In this document: positions 1-13,235 of the stretch, one piece after another
How positions within the stretch are numbered: position 1 is the stretch's first letter
Layout of the letters: every line of letters begins with the position of its first letter
NCBI GenBank assembly: GCA_033182465.1
Contig: CP137319.1
Location: forward strand, 744,001-808,000
Reading direction: 5' to 3'
Source of the DNA: Sanghuangporus weigelae
Lineage: Eukaryota > Basidiomycota > Agaricomycetes > Hymenochaetales > Hymenochaetaceae
DNA length: 64,000 nucleotides
Notes under the pieces: generated by a model
Database searches by the model: none
What the model was told of the DNA's origin: nothing
Seen by the model: only the letters and a program-made list of their open reading frames with translations
Program-made: the position numbers and the translations under genes

Positions 1-393
1 AGGTACAACAATTTATGGATGATATGTTGATTGTTGTCACGCAGATATCTTTTTATGCTCTCGGCGCCGCAGGACACTACAGTGGAAGGTGAAATTTAGA
101 ATCCACCGGATTAGATGCGCATGTCAGTATTTCCCTTTATCGTTCTATTCCATACCCATAGACTGCTGCTAACTTGTCAACTCACCTACTCACTCTTTCC
201 TGCGGTTTCAAAGGGACAGATTAATGTAACCCGCCAATTCCGGAGAATCACTACGCTTTGCGACGACAAGCGAAGAAGAATTTGTCCAGGTCGGAACATT
301 CACAGTAATGACTCTTCAATGTCGGCGATCAAAACTCAGCGTCTGACACATAGGAAAGCACTAGCCTTATGTTATTGCAAATACATGTACTGA
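1..393. other. Intergenic sequence at left edge
   Basis: I see no convincing gene. A 92-codon open frame on the plus strand (115-393) has no recognisable domain and no splice-compatible neighbour. The stretch lies downstream of the minus-strand kinase gene and probably holds its 3' end region. Confidence 0.5.
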
Positions 394-2989
394 CTAATAC
401 ATACTTTCATCTATTTCGAGCAAGTTATTAGGGTATGTCATTCTCCGCTTTCGCCCCTCTACCTTTGTTTCATAGCGCGAGAATGTAGGCTTTGAGTAAT
501 TGATATCCGAGTGATCCTCATCCACAATATCGAGGTCCCAGTCCCTCCTTATACGTTGGTGAACTAAGCGGAAGCTTGACAGAGAACCCTTCTCCAAAAT
601 CATATCCACCGATACGGTATATGCTGATTCATTTGTCAGGCGCGTATCCAGTCTGCGTACTTCAACTCGGAATTTGACTGCCTTTACAGTTCCCATCACA
701 CCCACCGGGTCGCGGACCTCATCAAGATGGCACCGAAGGAACGTTACGCGCGGATCCTCATTATCTATAAGCACGAAGTTCACTCCTGCATTCGCGAGGA
801 GTCTCCGGCACTCTTCGCAAGTCGTATCCAGGTCTTTCGTAGACATCATCCGGAAAGATCCTGTCCGAGGCTTGAAGAGATTTGTGAACCAAGAAATCTT
901 CGGAGTGGAGGAGATGTTGAAAGATGATCCCTCGGAGATCGAATAGGTAGGAGAATGTGAGGCGGAAGAGTCGTACGAGACGCGTCTGTGTTTCCCTTCC
1001 TTGCGTTCAACAGGCGGGGGAAGGACTATCTGCACACGACGATCGGTGAGAGCTCGTCGGTCGCCAGTGTCTCCTTTCTTGCGCAAAGAGGACTTCTTGA
1101 ACCCTCGACCTTGATTTTCCTTGTCGGTCGCGGGAGCGGCCGTTGAAATACCTAACCCACGCGAGTCCAACTCTTCTTCAGATTGCGAAACAAGAACATA
1201 CGTGAAGTCTGGGTCGATTTCCATAATGGAAGGGACGCGCGACTTTCCTGGCGTTCGAAGAGGTTCAATTTTGAAGGAGGCTGGGGGATCAAGAGCGGGC
1301 GTTGCTCCATTTGATGACGAGGGCGATAATGCTAGTTCACCAGGTTGTTTCTGCATTGCATTAAGACGATCGATGATTTCCTGTAGATAACGTTGTACAC
1401 GTTCATCGTGAAGCTCTGGTACATCGGGTGGAGGTGTAACATCAAGAACCTGCCAGATCGGTGATGCCGGAGAAGTAGGCGGTTGTGGGGAACTAAACAG
1501 TGTCGACGGTGTCAAAAGGGAAGGGCTAAGAATCGGCTTGCCCAGAATATTCGGAGTCATATCGCTCGCTGCTGCATGCCGAGAGATTGGACGTAGAGTA
1601 TGCATTGCGGGAGGTGGAGGTAAAGAGGCCGGGCGAGAATTCGAACTTTTGTTACTGTTGTTCCCGGCTCGGCGCGGTGTCGGCGCATCTGGCCTTGCTA
1701 TAATCTGCGGAGGAGTAGAAGGACACTCATTCGACGGTGACGTTTTGCCTTCCCTCTTTTCTAGCTCCGCACGCTTCCTTCTTCTTTCCGTGCGACGTTG
1801 AGACCGAGCGCGCTCCAGTTCTTCGTTGTAGTTTTCATAGCATTTTGAACGATACTTCATTAGCAGAGTGTATACGACTTTCTCCCAGGTTCGTTCTTCG
1901 TTGATCAGACCTTCTATAATGTCCTCGTCCGATGCACCATGCCAAAGAGTACGTAAGTTGCCGAAAATGTCCACGTCAATTTCAGAAGCTTTCTTTATCG
2001 GACGAGTGATCTCATCCAGGGTTGGCGCGTTGCATTGTTGATTCCGTAGGGGCTGGGAAGTAAACCAAGGGTGCTTCATAATATCCGAAATTTTTATACG
2101 TTTAGTAACATCTTTCTCCAGCATCCTGCGCACGAGATCTTGCGCTTTCGGATTTATGTCAGAGGGCATGCTGAACTTCCCTACAGAGACCTTCTCCAGC
2201 AGCGCACAGATGTCCTCGTCATCGAAAGGCAGTCTACCTGCTAGCAAAGCAAAGAGAATTATTCCGCAAGACCATATATCAGAGATCGCTCCGTCATATG
2301 GTTTGCTAGTGATGACTTCTGGAGCTGCGTAGTGAGGACTGCCGCAAGACGTTTTCAGTAGACTATCGCCGGGTTGCCAGGCAGCCATCCCAAAGTCAGC
2401 CACTTTCAAGGTCTTGTCCTTATCAAGCAAGATATTCTCCGGCTTCAGATCGCGATGCGCGATATTGAGGCGATGACAGTAGTCCATCGCGCCGATAAGT
2501 TGCTGAAAATAGTCAAGAGCTTCGGTCTCTGATAGACGCCCACGCTCAATGATATAGTCGAAGAGTTCGCCGCCTTCGACATATTCAAGAATGAGATAGA
2601 GTTCTCCAGATGTCTCCCAGACGTCGTAGAGATGCATGATGTTTGGATGATCAACAAGTTTCATGACAACGATTTCGCGCTCGAGGGCTAGCATTATGCG
2701 CTCTGCATCGTCTTCCATATTCTTCAAGGAACGGCGAGATTGGATGACTTGCAGCTTGGACATAATCTTGATAGCTGCGTATTTGCCCGTCTTTGCATGA
2801 CGCGCAATTCTCACAACGCCTGACAAAAGTAAGAGACTGAATTGAAGGAGAGCGTCGGGAAAACCCACCCATCGCTCCTTTCCCGATGGTTCTACCGATT
2901 TTCCATGGTCCAATCATGCGAGGATGGTCGGACCTACGGCCTCGACGCGGTAGTTGCGGTGGAGTCACCGGTCTGAATTGCTCAGCCAT
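394..2989 (-). CDS. Gin4/Hsl1/Kcc4-type (NIM1-related) protein kinase
   Basis: Serine/threonine kinase of the Nim1 group, which in fungi links septins and the bud neck or septum to mitotic entry through Wee1. Two exons: 2869-2989 and 394-2819. The 49-nt intron splits the glycine loop, giving GKGAMG followed by VVRI. The kinase domain lies at about residues 28-295: AIK lysine, HRDLKPEN catalytic loop, DFG, a CGSPHYAAPEV activation segment, and a C-lobe ending HPWF. A long low-complexity Pro/Ser/Arg region follows. The last ~130 residues, with a CEECRRLL stretch, resemble the C-terminal membrane-binding (KA1-like) region of Kcc4/Gin4; that match is inferred. Length is about 845 residues. The ATG at 2989 is the first in frame. 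It is divergent from DNA ligase IV across 196 bp. Which yeast paralogue it matches best cannot be settled by eye. Confidence 0.93.
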
Positions 2990-3185
2990 TGTAGTAGTGC
3001 TTCAAACGGCTGGATATAGGTGACCATTTCATGTTGGAGTTCGTTTATATCCGGACCACTTCAACTTTGCGGCTGGCTGGCAAGCTAAGCGGACCAGCAG
3101 ATCGATCACGTGCACCGTGTCGTACCGTGAAGTCACATAAGGTCATTCGCGCGATCGTGACTCCGAGCTCTCGATTCACACCACA
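2990..3185. promoter_or_regulatory. Bidirectional promoter, kinase / DNA ligase IV
   Basis: The two start codons face away from each other across 196 bp, so both promoters must lie here. No TATA box stands out. Confidence 0.5.
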
Positions 3186-6100
3186 ATGCAACCACCAACT
3201 CCTCCGCCCAGCGAGGCGAATTTCGACGAAAATGAGACGCATTCGACAAATGATCAGAGCAAAAAATCTCGTGGAGTGATCTATCCGCCAGCGCCTCAGA
3301 ACTTCAGAAGTCCTCCCTTTCCAATTCTTGCAGAACTCTTGGATAATCTTGCGAACGATCGAAGACAAGAGAGCAGGAGAAGACGTCTATCAACCTGGTT
3401 CAATGTGTGTACATTATTACTCCGGTGATGTACTGAGAAACTGAGTGAATTCGTATCCAAGGGATGGCGTCGGGATGCCGGGAAGGACCTTTACCCCGTT
3501 TTGCGCCTTATACTCCCACAGGTATGTCTTACGCCAGCATGGCTGTCAAGTTATGTTCCTGAAAGAGATCATGAATAAAGAAAGATCGTGAACGCTCGGT
3601 CTATGGATTGAAGGAAAAGAATCTAGCCAAGACATACATCAAGCTTATACCGTTGGGAATGAAGGACCCGGATGCTGTGCGGCTGTTAAACTGGAAGCGA
3701 CCGACGGACCGAGATGTTGGTACTCCGGTTTATTTCATAGACTTGAACTGACAATGTAATCGTCAGAAAACATCTGGAGACTTCCCGTCCGTGCTATTTG
3801 AGGTTATAAGCAAACGCTCCTCTGTGACTCAAGGCAGTTTAACGGTCGATCAAGTAAACGATATCTTGGATCAACTGAGCCATAACATAGGAAAGCAGTG
3901 TGTATAATTCTTAATATGCCTTTGCTTTGAATAAAACCGTTGCCATAGAGACTTGCAGTCAAAACTCCTCCAACGTATATATAACTCTTGCACTCCTGAA
4001 GAACAACGATGGATAGCAAGAATTATTCTGAAAGGTTAGGTTCTCGCCACCTGAACGCTACACTGTGTTGACATAGAAGTTTCGAGATATGCAAATTAAC
4101 GTCAAAGAGTCATCGGTTCTAGCAGTATTCCACCCTGACGGTATTAGCGAGACCGATGTGATCTACCAACGAAGTGCTGACGACTTTCTAACTAGCTTTG
4201 GATCTCTTTAATGCTTGCTCCGACTTGAAGAAAGTTGCACATGAACTCTGGGATCCTGATCGTAGATTGAACGAAGAGGATAAACAAGTACATCTCTTCC
4301 GCGCTTTCGCGCCAATGCTTTGCAAGCGTCCTGGGCCGAGACTTGAAGATGCTATCAAGGGTATGCAAGGTCAACCTTTCATTATCGAAGAGAAGCTAGA
4401 TGGAGAGCGCATACAATTGCATAAGCGGGGGAAGGAGTTCTTCTACTGTTCCAGGTATGGTGGAGTTCCTGTCCTACTTATATGACTAACGTCGAGTTCG
4501 GGCTTAGGAAAGGAAAGGATTATACTTATTTATATGGAGCAAATGCGGACTCTGGCAGTTTGACTCCTTATATCCATAATGCCTTTGATGAACGTGTCAA
4601 CGAGTACGTATACCTACCTTGCTTGTCGTCGCATCTTCTCAGTCGCTAGTAGGATAATCCTTGATGGCGAAATGCTTGTTTGGGACCCTGTCTCCGAACG
4701 GAACCTGCCTTTCGGTACTCTTAAGACGGCAGCGCTTGGTAAGCATATCCGTCTCTTGCTTGGTAGACCTGGTGGTTCATTCATTGCGCAAAAGATAAGG
4801 CCAAGTCAATGGCAAATCCGAGGCCATGCTGTGAGTTATTATTGTAAATTGCGTGATGAAGTGCTCAACAGCTTGCTTCCAGTCAAAGTATTCGACCTCT
4901 TGTACCTCAATGGTATCTGCTTGAGCAGACGGTCATTGAAGTTTCGAAAGCGTAATCTGAGGGCATACATGAAGGAAGTCAAAGGCAGACTCGAATTTGT
5001 GACAGAATATGAAGGCAGAAATGTCAATGACATTAGGAAGCGGCTCGAGGAAGTCATGGCAAATAGAGGCGAGGGACTTATCCTCAAGCATCCCAGCTCT
5101 GAATACGTTCTGAACGGGAGGAACAAAGATTGGGTGAAAGTAAAGCCTGAGTACATGGTAACGAATCTCCTTTTTTACTGATTAAGGAAAGCGCCTACAA
5201 CATCGTTTTCAGGATAACATGGGAGAGACTGTCGACCTTCTTGTTGTTGGTACGTTATATGATTCCTCATTCTATCGGCAATGTATAAGCCTTGTGCAGG
5301 AGGAAATTATGGTACCGGATACCGTAGTGGTGGCGTCTCGACTATCATATGCGCAGTCCTGGATGATAGGAGAATCTCGGATGATGAACCAAAGTAAGAG
5401 CTCGCAATTGATTCAATTTCTCATGGTTGTCTTATGCGATCATCCGTACCGCACTAGATATAGTACTTTCGTCCGTATTGGTACAGGGCTTACCTTCGCA
5501 GACTATGTCTGGATCCGTCAAAAGAACTGGAAACATCTTGACCGGAATAATATGCCTTCTTGGTACCAAGCATCGAAGAAAGGTTCGGATGATAGGGGCG
5601 ATATATATCTTGAACCAGAAGAGTAAGGCATAGTCTTCGAAGTGGATCACGCCCTTGATAACATCTTTTACTGCAGTTCATTCATTTTGAAAATCAAAGC
5701 CGCTGAGATTACTCCCAGCGGTAAGTACTTGTCGCTGAAGCGGAAGGAGTTTGCTCTGACTGACAATGCTTTCAGACCAATATCATCTCGGGTTCACCAT
5801 GCGTTTTCCTCGTGCGATCGCCATTCGAGATGACCTTGGTATAGAGGACTGCATGTCAGCTACTGGTGAGCTATCTTGACGTTCATGTTATAGCAAAGCT
5901 AACTGGTCTTTTAGCTGTTCTTGAAAGCCTGAAGACGGAGCGAAAGAGAAAGATGGAAGACAGCGATTTGTTAGTGCTGTGCCTATTCGCAACTCACCTC
6001 TCATACAACGGATTATTTGTTTCGACAGGAAGACAAAGAAGAAGCGTAAACTGCCGAAGAAGCCGATCAATGTAATGCCTGAGTATCAAGGCGAGAAGCT

Positions 6101-7740
6101 GAAAGATGTTGACGTGCAATCCAATATCTTCGAGGGTCTGAAATTCAGTGAGAATATTTATTACTTCATGTTTTCTCGAGCCTGACATAAATAATCAGTG
6201 GTCGCGTCCGATCCACGAAATAGGAACGGAGATAAAGAGAAGAAAGAGCTTCAGAAACTGTAAGTGAATGGGAGTTACTTCCTTCTTGTATACAAAGCTC
6301 ATGTAAGTATTCGGAAGGATTCATACGAATGGTGGGAAGTACGTTCAAATAGCGAAAGGCATAGACCCCATTCTCGTTGTTTATGGCGGTAGCTCCATTC
6401 GTAAGACCCTCTTCCGCATTTGCAAACTTCCGTCTAATCCCAGCTGTGTGCCAGCGTATGACGTGAAGCTCATCATCGATAAGGACATTCACGATATAAT
6501 TCGTCCCGCTTGGATTTACGACTGCGTGGAACAAGGGCAACGTCTCCCGCTACATCGCAAGTACGTATTTCTTTCCCGCAAGTTTGACAGTTACCTCACA
6601 CAAGCCAATTAGATACTTCTTTCATGCAACCTCGGATCGGAAGCTTGATAAGGACTATTATGTGGCGGACGAAGAAATCGGTGAACCAAACCAGGAGGGC
6701 GATGTCACCAATGGCGCGACAGACGCCAGTCCTCCGCTGAATGACCAAAGTCCAGAAAGTCCTGCACGGGAGGATGACAACAGGGAAACGCCATCTCAGA
6801 GATCTTCCGAGATCGACCCAGCAATGGCGGATTGGTTTAAGGTCGATAGGGCAGCTGACAGACCTTCAACCTCACATAAGGCTCCAGCAGATTCGGAGAC
6901 CGACCCAGACTCTGACTACGAAGAGCTGGGATATGACGAGGAGGCTGAGGAGTGGGTTCTACCTGATAAGTCTCTTGTAGTCGGGGAGAACGGAACGCCT
7001 TCTGTAAGATTCCGGAGTTCTCGTGGTTGCCGAATCACTGACTCTATTTCCGTTTCGCGACAGACGCTACGTGATACGGAGGAGACTGACAAAGTAAGTG
7101 GACTATATCCTTCGTTTTCATCTATCCCTTCTCACGTTTATCCTTTATCATCAAGTCTGACGTGAAGATGGGAGAAGATGAAAATGCCATGGAACTCGAT
7201 CCAGAGAAGATCTTCAGGCATTTCTGCTTCTACCTCGACACTCCCGCTAACGCTGAGCGGTACGGGATGGAAGTCAAGTCGAAGTACAAGGATCAGATCG
7301 CTTCTTCGTACGTTATCCTTATCTCATTTCTCATGATCCAAAATACAAAAAGGCTTCCCGAAACGTTTCTAGCTTCACAGAGATCGAAGACCTCATAGCC
7401 TCAAACGGCGGGCGCCTTACCGCAGATCTAGACGACCCGAAGCTCACGCACGTCGTCCTCGACAAGCGTGATACCAGTCGTCGAAGGGAGCTCATGGCGC
7501 GAACGTCGAAGTAAGTTACATTTCCACGTGGAAGGCATTACAACCAAGTTGTTGATCCTATTCTTGCTTTTTGTGGTAGACCGAAGCGTCGATATCTCGT
7601 CCTCGGAGACTTCATACATGCCTGTGTCGAGGAGCGGAGTTTGCTTGATGAGGAAGGTGAGACTAAATCATCCTTCGTTCATGTCCACAACGTATTCATG
7701 CTGACACTGCTGTGATGTTTATGCAGGCTTTGTTCCCTAA
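3186..7740 (+). CDS. LIG4: DNA ligase IV (ATP-dependent, NHEJ)
   Basis: Seals double-strand breaks in non-homologous end joining, in complex with an XRCC4/Lif1 partner. The gene has many short introns. In order: the N-terminal DNA-binding domain (from MQPPTPPPSE, through GLKEKNLAKTYIKLIPLG), the nucleotidyltransferase domain with motif I EEKLDGERIQ (the lysine is adenylated; plus strand about 4385-4420), LDGEMLVWD (motif III region), EGLILK (motif IV) and KDWVKVKPEY (motif V), then the OB fold with DLLVVGG. It ends with two BRCT domains: one with DPILVVYGGSS and PAWIYDCVEQGQRLP, and a second near 7190-7740 with KIFRHFCFYLDT, SNGGRLTADL and GDFIHACVEE. The final exon is tiny, giving the C-terminus GFVP and a TAA at 7738-7740. 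A Lys/Arg-rich stretch (KTKKKRKLPKK) between OB fold and BRCT1 could be a nuclear localisation signal. Length is near 1000 residues, normal for the family. Confidence 0.97.
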
Positions 7741-8074
7741 GTTTTTGTATACTCACTGGAAGTCAAGATGACATGTACAATCTACCGTATGAGACTTGTA
7801 TAATGTACCATACTTTTTTGAATGGTTCTAAATCTGAATTTCGAAATTTGATGGAAAGGATGATTGGAGTGGCAGGACGAATGGCAAAGCAGGTTTTTGC
7901 TCCATTACTCCATTTCATGTACTACCACTACCACTAACAACTATCAGGATTGTTTCAAACCACAAGAAACACTTCCATTCTGTCTTACACCATCTTTCCT
8001 CCTGCATCAACAAGCTACAAGTTACACACAAAGTATTCATCTTCCGCATACTCTCTGTCTCTTTTCTTCCTCGA
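7741..8074. other. Convergent 3' intergenic region (LIG4 / Zap1-like)
   Basis: These 334 bp lie between two converging genes. A short ACC/ACT-rich run occurs near 7920-7945. Nothing else is apparent. Confidence 0.5.
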
Positions 8075-10296
<2,222 letters not shown>

Positions 10297-10432
10297 GGCC
10301 GTAGGCAACAGAGAGGGTCTGTAGCCGTGTGTAGTGAATGAGCGGGTACCTCATCAGTCACTGCGAGCAGATTACATAATGCAGCACATACTTTTACCCC
10401 GAAATTTATTAGCAATTTCTTTCATTCTTACC
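10297..10432. promoter_or_regulatory. Bidirectional promoter, ZAP1-like / TMA16
   Basis: Only 136 bp separate the divergent start codons. No specific site was recognised; a zinc-response element was not evident by eye. Confidence 0.45.
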
Positions 10433-11111
10433 ATGGCGGCTGGAAAACCCAAAAAGGAGAAAATATTCCATCCTCAATCGCGCAAAGCAGCTCAGGTAGA
10501 GCGTGCGCAGCTACGAAAGTCAAAATTGGTCGAAGCACAGGCGAAGAAGGTGAAGCGTGCTTCCTCCGCCAGTACGTTCTCTTCCTGGTTTAGAGCCATG
10601 CATTTATACTGATAGTTTCTTTGTTCAGTCGATAAATATCTTTTTTTCTTTCAAGCCATCCCGCCGGAATCAGAGAAAGAAGCATTAACGCTTGAAGAAC
10701 TTCACGAGCTCGTTCGAGACGTATGGTTATGTCGACATGATGTTGCGCACGAGGAGGAACGGAAGGCGAGACGGAAAGGGAGGCCAAGAAGCACAAAAGA
10801 GATGAATCTTGAGTTCATGAAAGAGCGAGAAGCGGAGGAGTACAGAACTGGATTAGGTACGATTGTCCATCTCCTTCAATAATTAAAAATTTTATGGACT
10901 CATGATCTATATTATAGAACTCCCAGACCTCACACACCCGACGAACGTAGCACTCTTCCGAAAATGGGACCAATCTGCACTCGAATACATCGATTTACTT
11001 CGCTTCATTCGGATAAACAGCCAAGATCCCACTGCTATCGTCGTTTCTCGTCCTGGGAAGCATGAATCTTTAATTTTCGCTGCCGCGAATGAGATGTCTA
11101 TTGATTCATAG
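10433..11111 (+). CDS. TMA16: Translation machinery-associated protein 16 (ribosome biogenesis)
   Basis: Tma16 is a small basic protein associated with pre-60S particles. Three exons join to about 180 residues. The N-terminus reads MAAGKPKKEKIFHPQSRKAAQ, and HP-SRKAAQ is the family signature. It continues as a Lys/Arg-rich helix and a middle exon containing LTLEELHELVRDVW. The last exon begins ELPDLTHPTNVALFRKWD and ends at the TAG at 11109-11111. The ATG at 10433 is in a good start context (ACCATGG). The assignment rests on the N-terminal signature and overall size. Confidence 0.9.
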
Positions 11112-11465
11112 ACTTCCACGACGTATTGCATCAGTTGTATGTACCGCTGGATATTGTGGACAATCTCAACCTAACACTTGCATGAGCATGATATAGTGCT
11201 TTCTTCGAGGTGGAGAATCGAGCATCGAGAAAAGCAACGCTTATTCGCGCTTCCTGTCCGCACGCATCACAGCCGAGGTTTAACATGGAAAACAATCGTC
11301 CCTTCGCTTTGACACTTTGACCCCGGATATGCACTGCCAATGTAAAGTTCTCCATTTCGTTTCTTCAGCACACACAGCACCGTTGGGAAATCGTGATGGG
11401 TTGTCTACTGTATTGATTGTATTCGAAAGCAAACAAAAAGGAGAACTTGAACATTAGATGAATAA
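11112..11465. other. Convergent 3' intergenic region
   Basis: These 354 bp lie between the ends of TMA16 and the mL44 gene. A 74-codon minus-strand frame (11131-11355) has no recognisable domain and I do not accept it as a gene. Confidence 0.5.
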
Positions 11466-12699
11466 TTACCGATCTTTACTAGCGTAGATAACTTCCAATT
11501 CTCCAATGTCCCCGGGTACGTAATTCGCATCCGAATCCTCACCTGCATCAAAGACGGAACCGTTTTGCGAGGCGAAGGTGTCTGTCGGTAGTGAGAGCAT
11601 GTCGATGGGTGTTCGGGTGAGGTATAATCGGTGTAACGAATCTTCCGCCGCCTGTATAAAATTTAATAAGAGTTCAGAAAGAACGAAATGACGAAAGAAA
11701 AACGCATACCCGATACTCAGCCATCTTCAACGAGCTCCCAAACCCCTCCCCAAGCTTATCCGCACCCGAATAAATCCCGACAACGAACATAGGCGAATTG
11801 CTCAACCGCCCCGTCTCCTTCAGGAGCCGGCTCACGGGCCTCTCGCGCTGGAACTTGCTCACCGTGCGCGCGAGCGCCATCTTGGGGTCGCGGAACTTGA
11901 TGAGCGGGCGCAGGTCCAGCTCGCGGTGGAGGAAGTAGGAGTGCACGAACTTGCGCGCGAGCGGGAGGGAGCGCTTTTGGTACACGAGCGCGGTGAGTGC
12001 GCGCGGCACGGTTGCGAGTGCCTCGCTGAGTGTGACGGGTTGGCGCAGTTCGGAGGAGGCGATGGCGTCCTATCGTAAATAAATAACACATCATCGATAT
12101 CACGTAGTTTTTTTGGGAATGAAGAGAGAGAGACGTACGGGTCGGTTCCACCTCAACAACGGCGCCGCACCCATCTCCTTCGCGACGCTCGCACACGTCG
12201 AGGGGCCTACATACGCACTGACAGCCGCCTTCAGCACCCTCGTCGGCAAGTGCGGATAGCTCGCATGCAAAAACTCCGTTGCGAATAAACCTAGCAGACT
12301 ATTCCCCAGCGTGCTCAAATTCGCATTGGATTTTATTAATCCTTCCGCCCGTCCTGAAATTGACGATGATGTTGACGATGCTGCCGGGTTATGAGCAGCG
12401 TAAAACGGCGGGTAAGAAGGATGCGTGCAGGCTAGTAAGATCTCCTCTGGATCCGAGATGATTTTTGCGAGCCCGATTCGATGGGCGAACGCGCTCAGCG
12501 TAGAGGCGGGTGGATTTTGGAGTGCAGCCCATATTTCTGGAGAAAAGCTTGCTGCTGGCTGAGCCGGGTTGAAGATAGCTTCTTTTGGAGGGAAATGGCG
12601 GAGAGTTGAAGCTGGAGTTGAGGCTATCTGAGCTACCTTTGAGGCTATTCGTAGTGTTTGTGCCATCGACCGCGACCTGAACCTGAAGACGGAACACAT
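11466..12699 (-). CDS. MRPL3: Mitochondrial large-subunit ribosomal protein mL44 (MRPL3)
   Basis: Component of the mitochondrial ribosome large subunit, with a degenerate RNase III fold followed by a double-stranded RNA binding domain. Three exons. Residues 1-35 are basic and hydroxylated, as expected of a mitochondrial presequence (MCSVFRFRSRSMAQTLRIASK). The RNase III-like part holds LACTHPS, LGNSLLGLFATEFLHASYPHLP and KEMGAAPLLRW. The C-terminal part holds ALTALVYQKRSLPLARKF, SRLLKETGRLSNSPMFVVGIYSG and GEGFGSSLKMAEYRAAEDSL, which is the dsRBD. The start could also be the second Met, 33 nt further in. Divergent from the RhoGAP gene. Confidence 0.9.
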
Positions 12700-13235
12700 T
12701 TTCGTATCGAATCTGAAAAAGACCGTGGGAAAGTGATATTTGCTAAGCCGTCGTCTCGTCTACTTTCAATTCAAGGAAGGTCCTGGAGATAGCATTCAAG
12801 TAATGGTAAACCAATTTGTATATATGGTCTCCGGCAAGCCCATCAGTCCGACACACGAAACACGGCACACTGATGAGTCCTGAGCCTGAGGCTATACATA
12901 CCAACTAGATATTGTAGACGTGAGTCAATATTTGTGTACGTAAGCAGTAAATTAGGGGATCGGCGTAACTGGCCGGTCGCGTCAGGCCTTCAACCCACCC
13001 AACTGAACGCAAGTCTGACACAGGCAGGGCCAAAGACGAGCTGAATTGCTTATTTCAATTTCACAAAACCAGCAAAATTAAAATAAGAAGTTGACCCGTG
13101 GTGACCGAACGCGCACCGCAAGGTCTCCTCGCCTAACACCGCCAACATCTCACCGCGCCGTGTGGTTGTTCTTTCCAACGTTGTCGCAAACCATATACCT
13201 ACTCGCGTACTCTCGGTTTTTGATCACCTCACGCC
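12700..13235. promoter_or_regulatory. Bidirectional promoter, MRPL3 / Rgd2-like RhoGAP
   Basis: A 536-bp gap between divergent start codons. No open frame looks coding. An A/T-rich tract occurs near 13045-13085. No specific binding site was recognised. Confidence 0.45.
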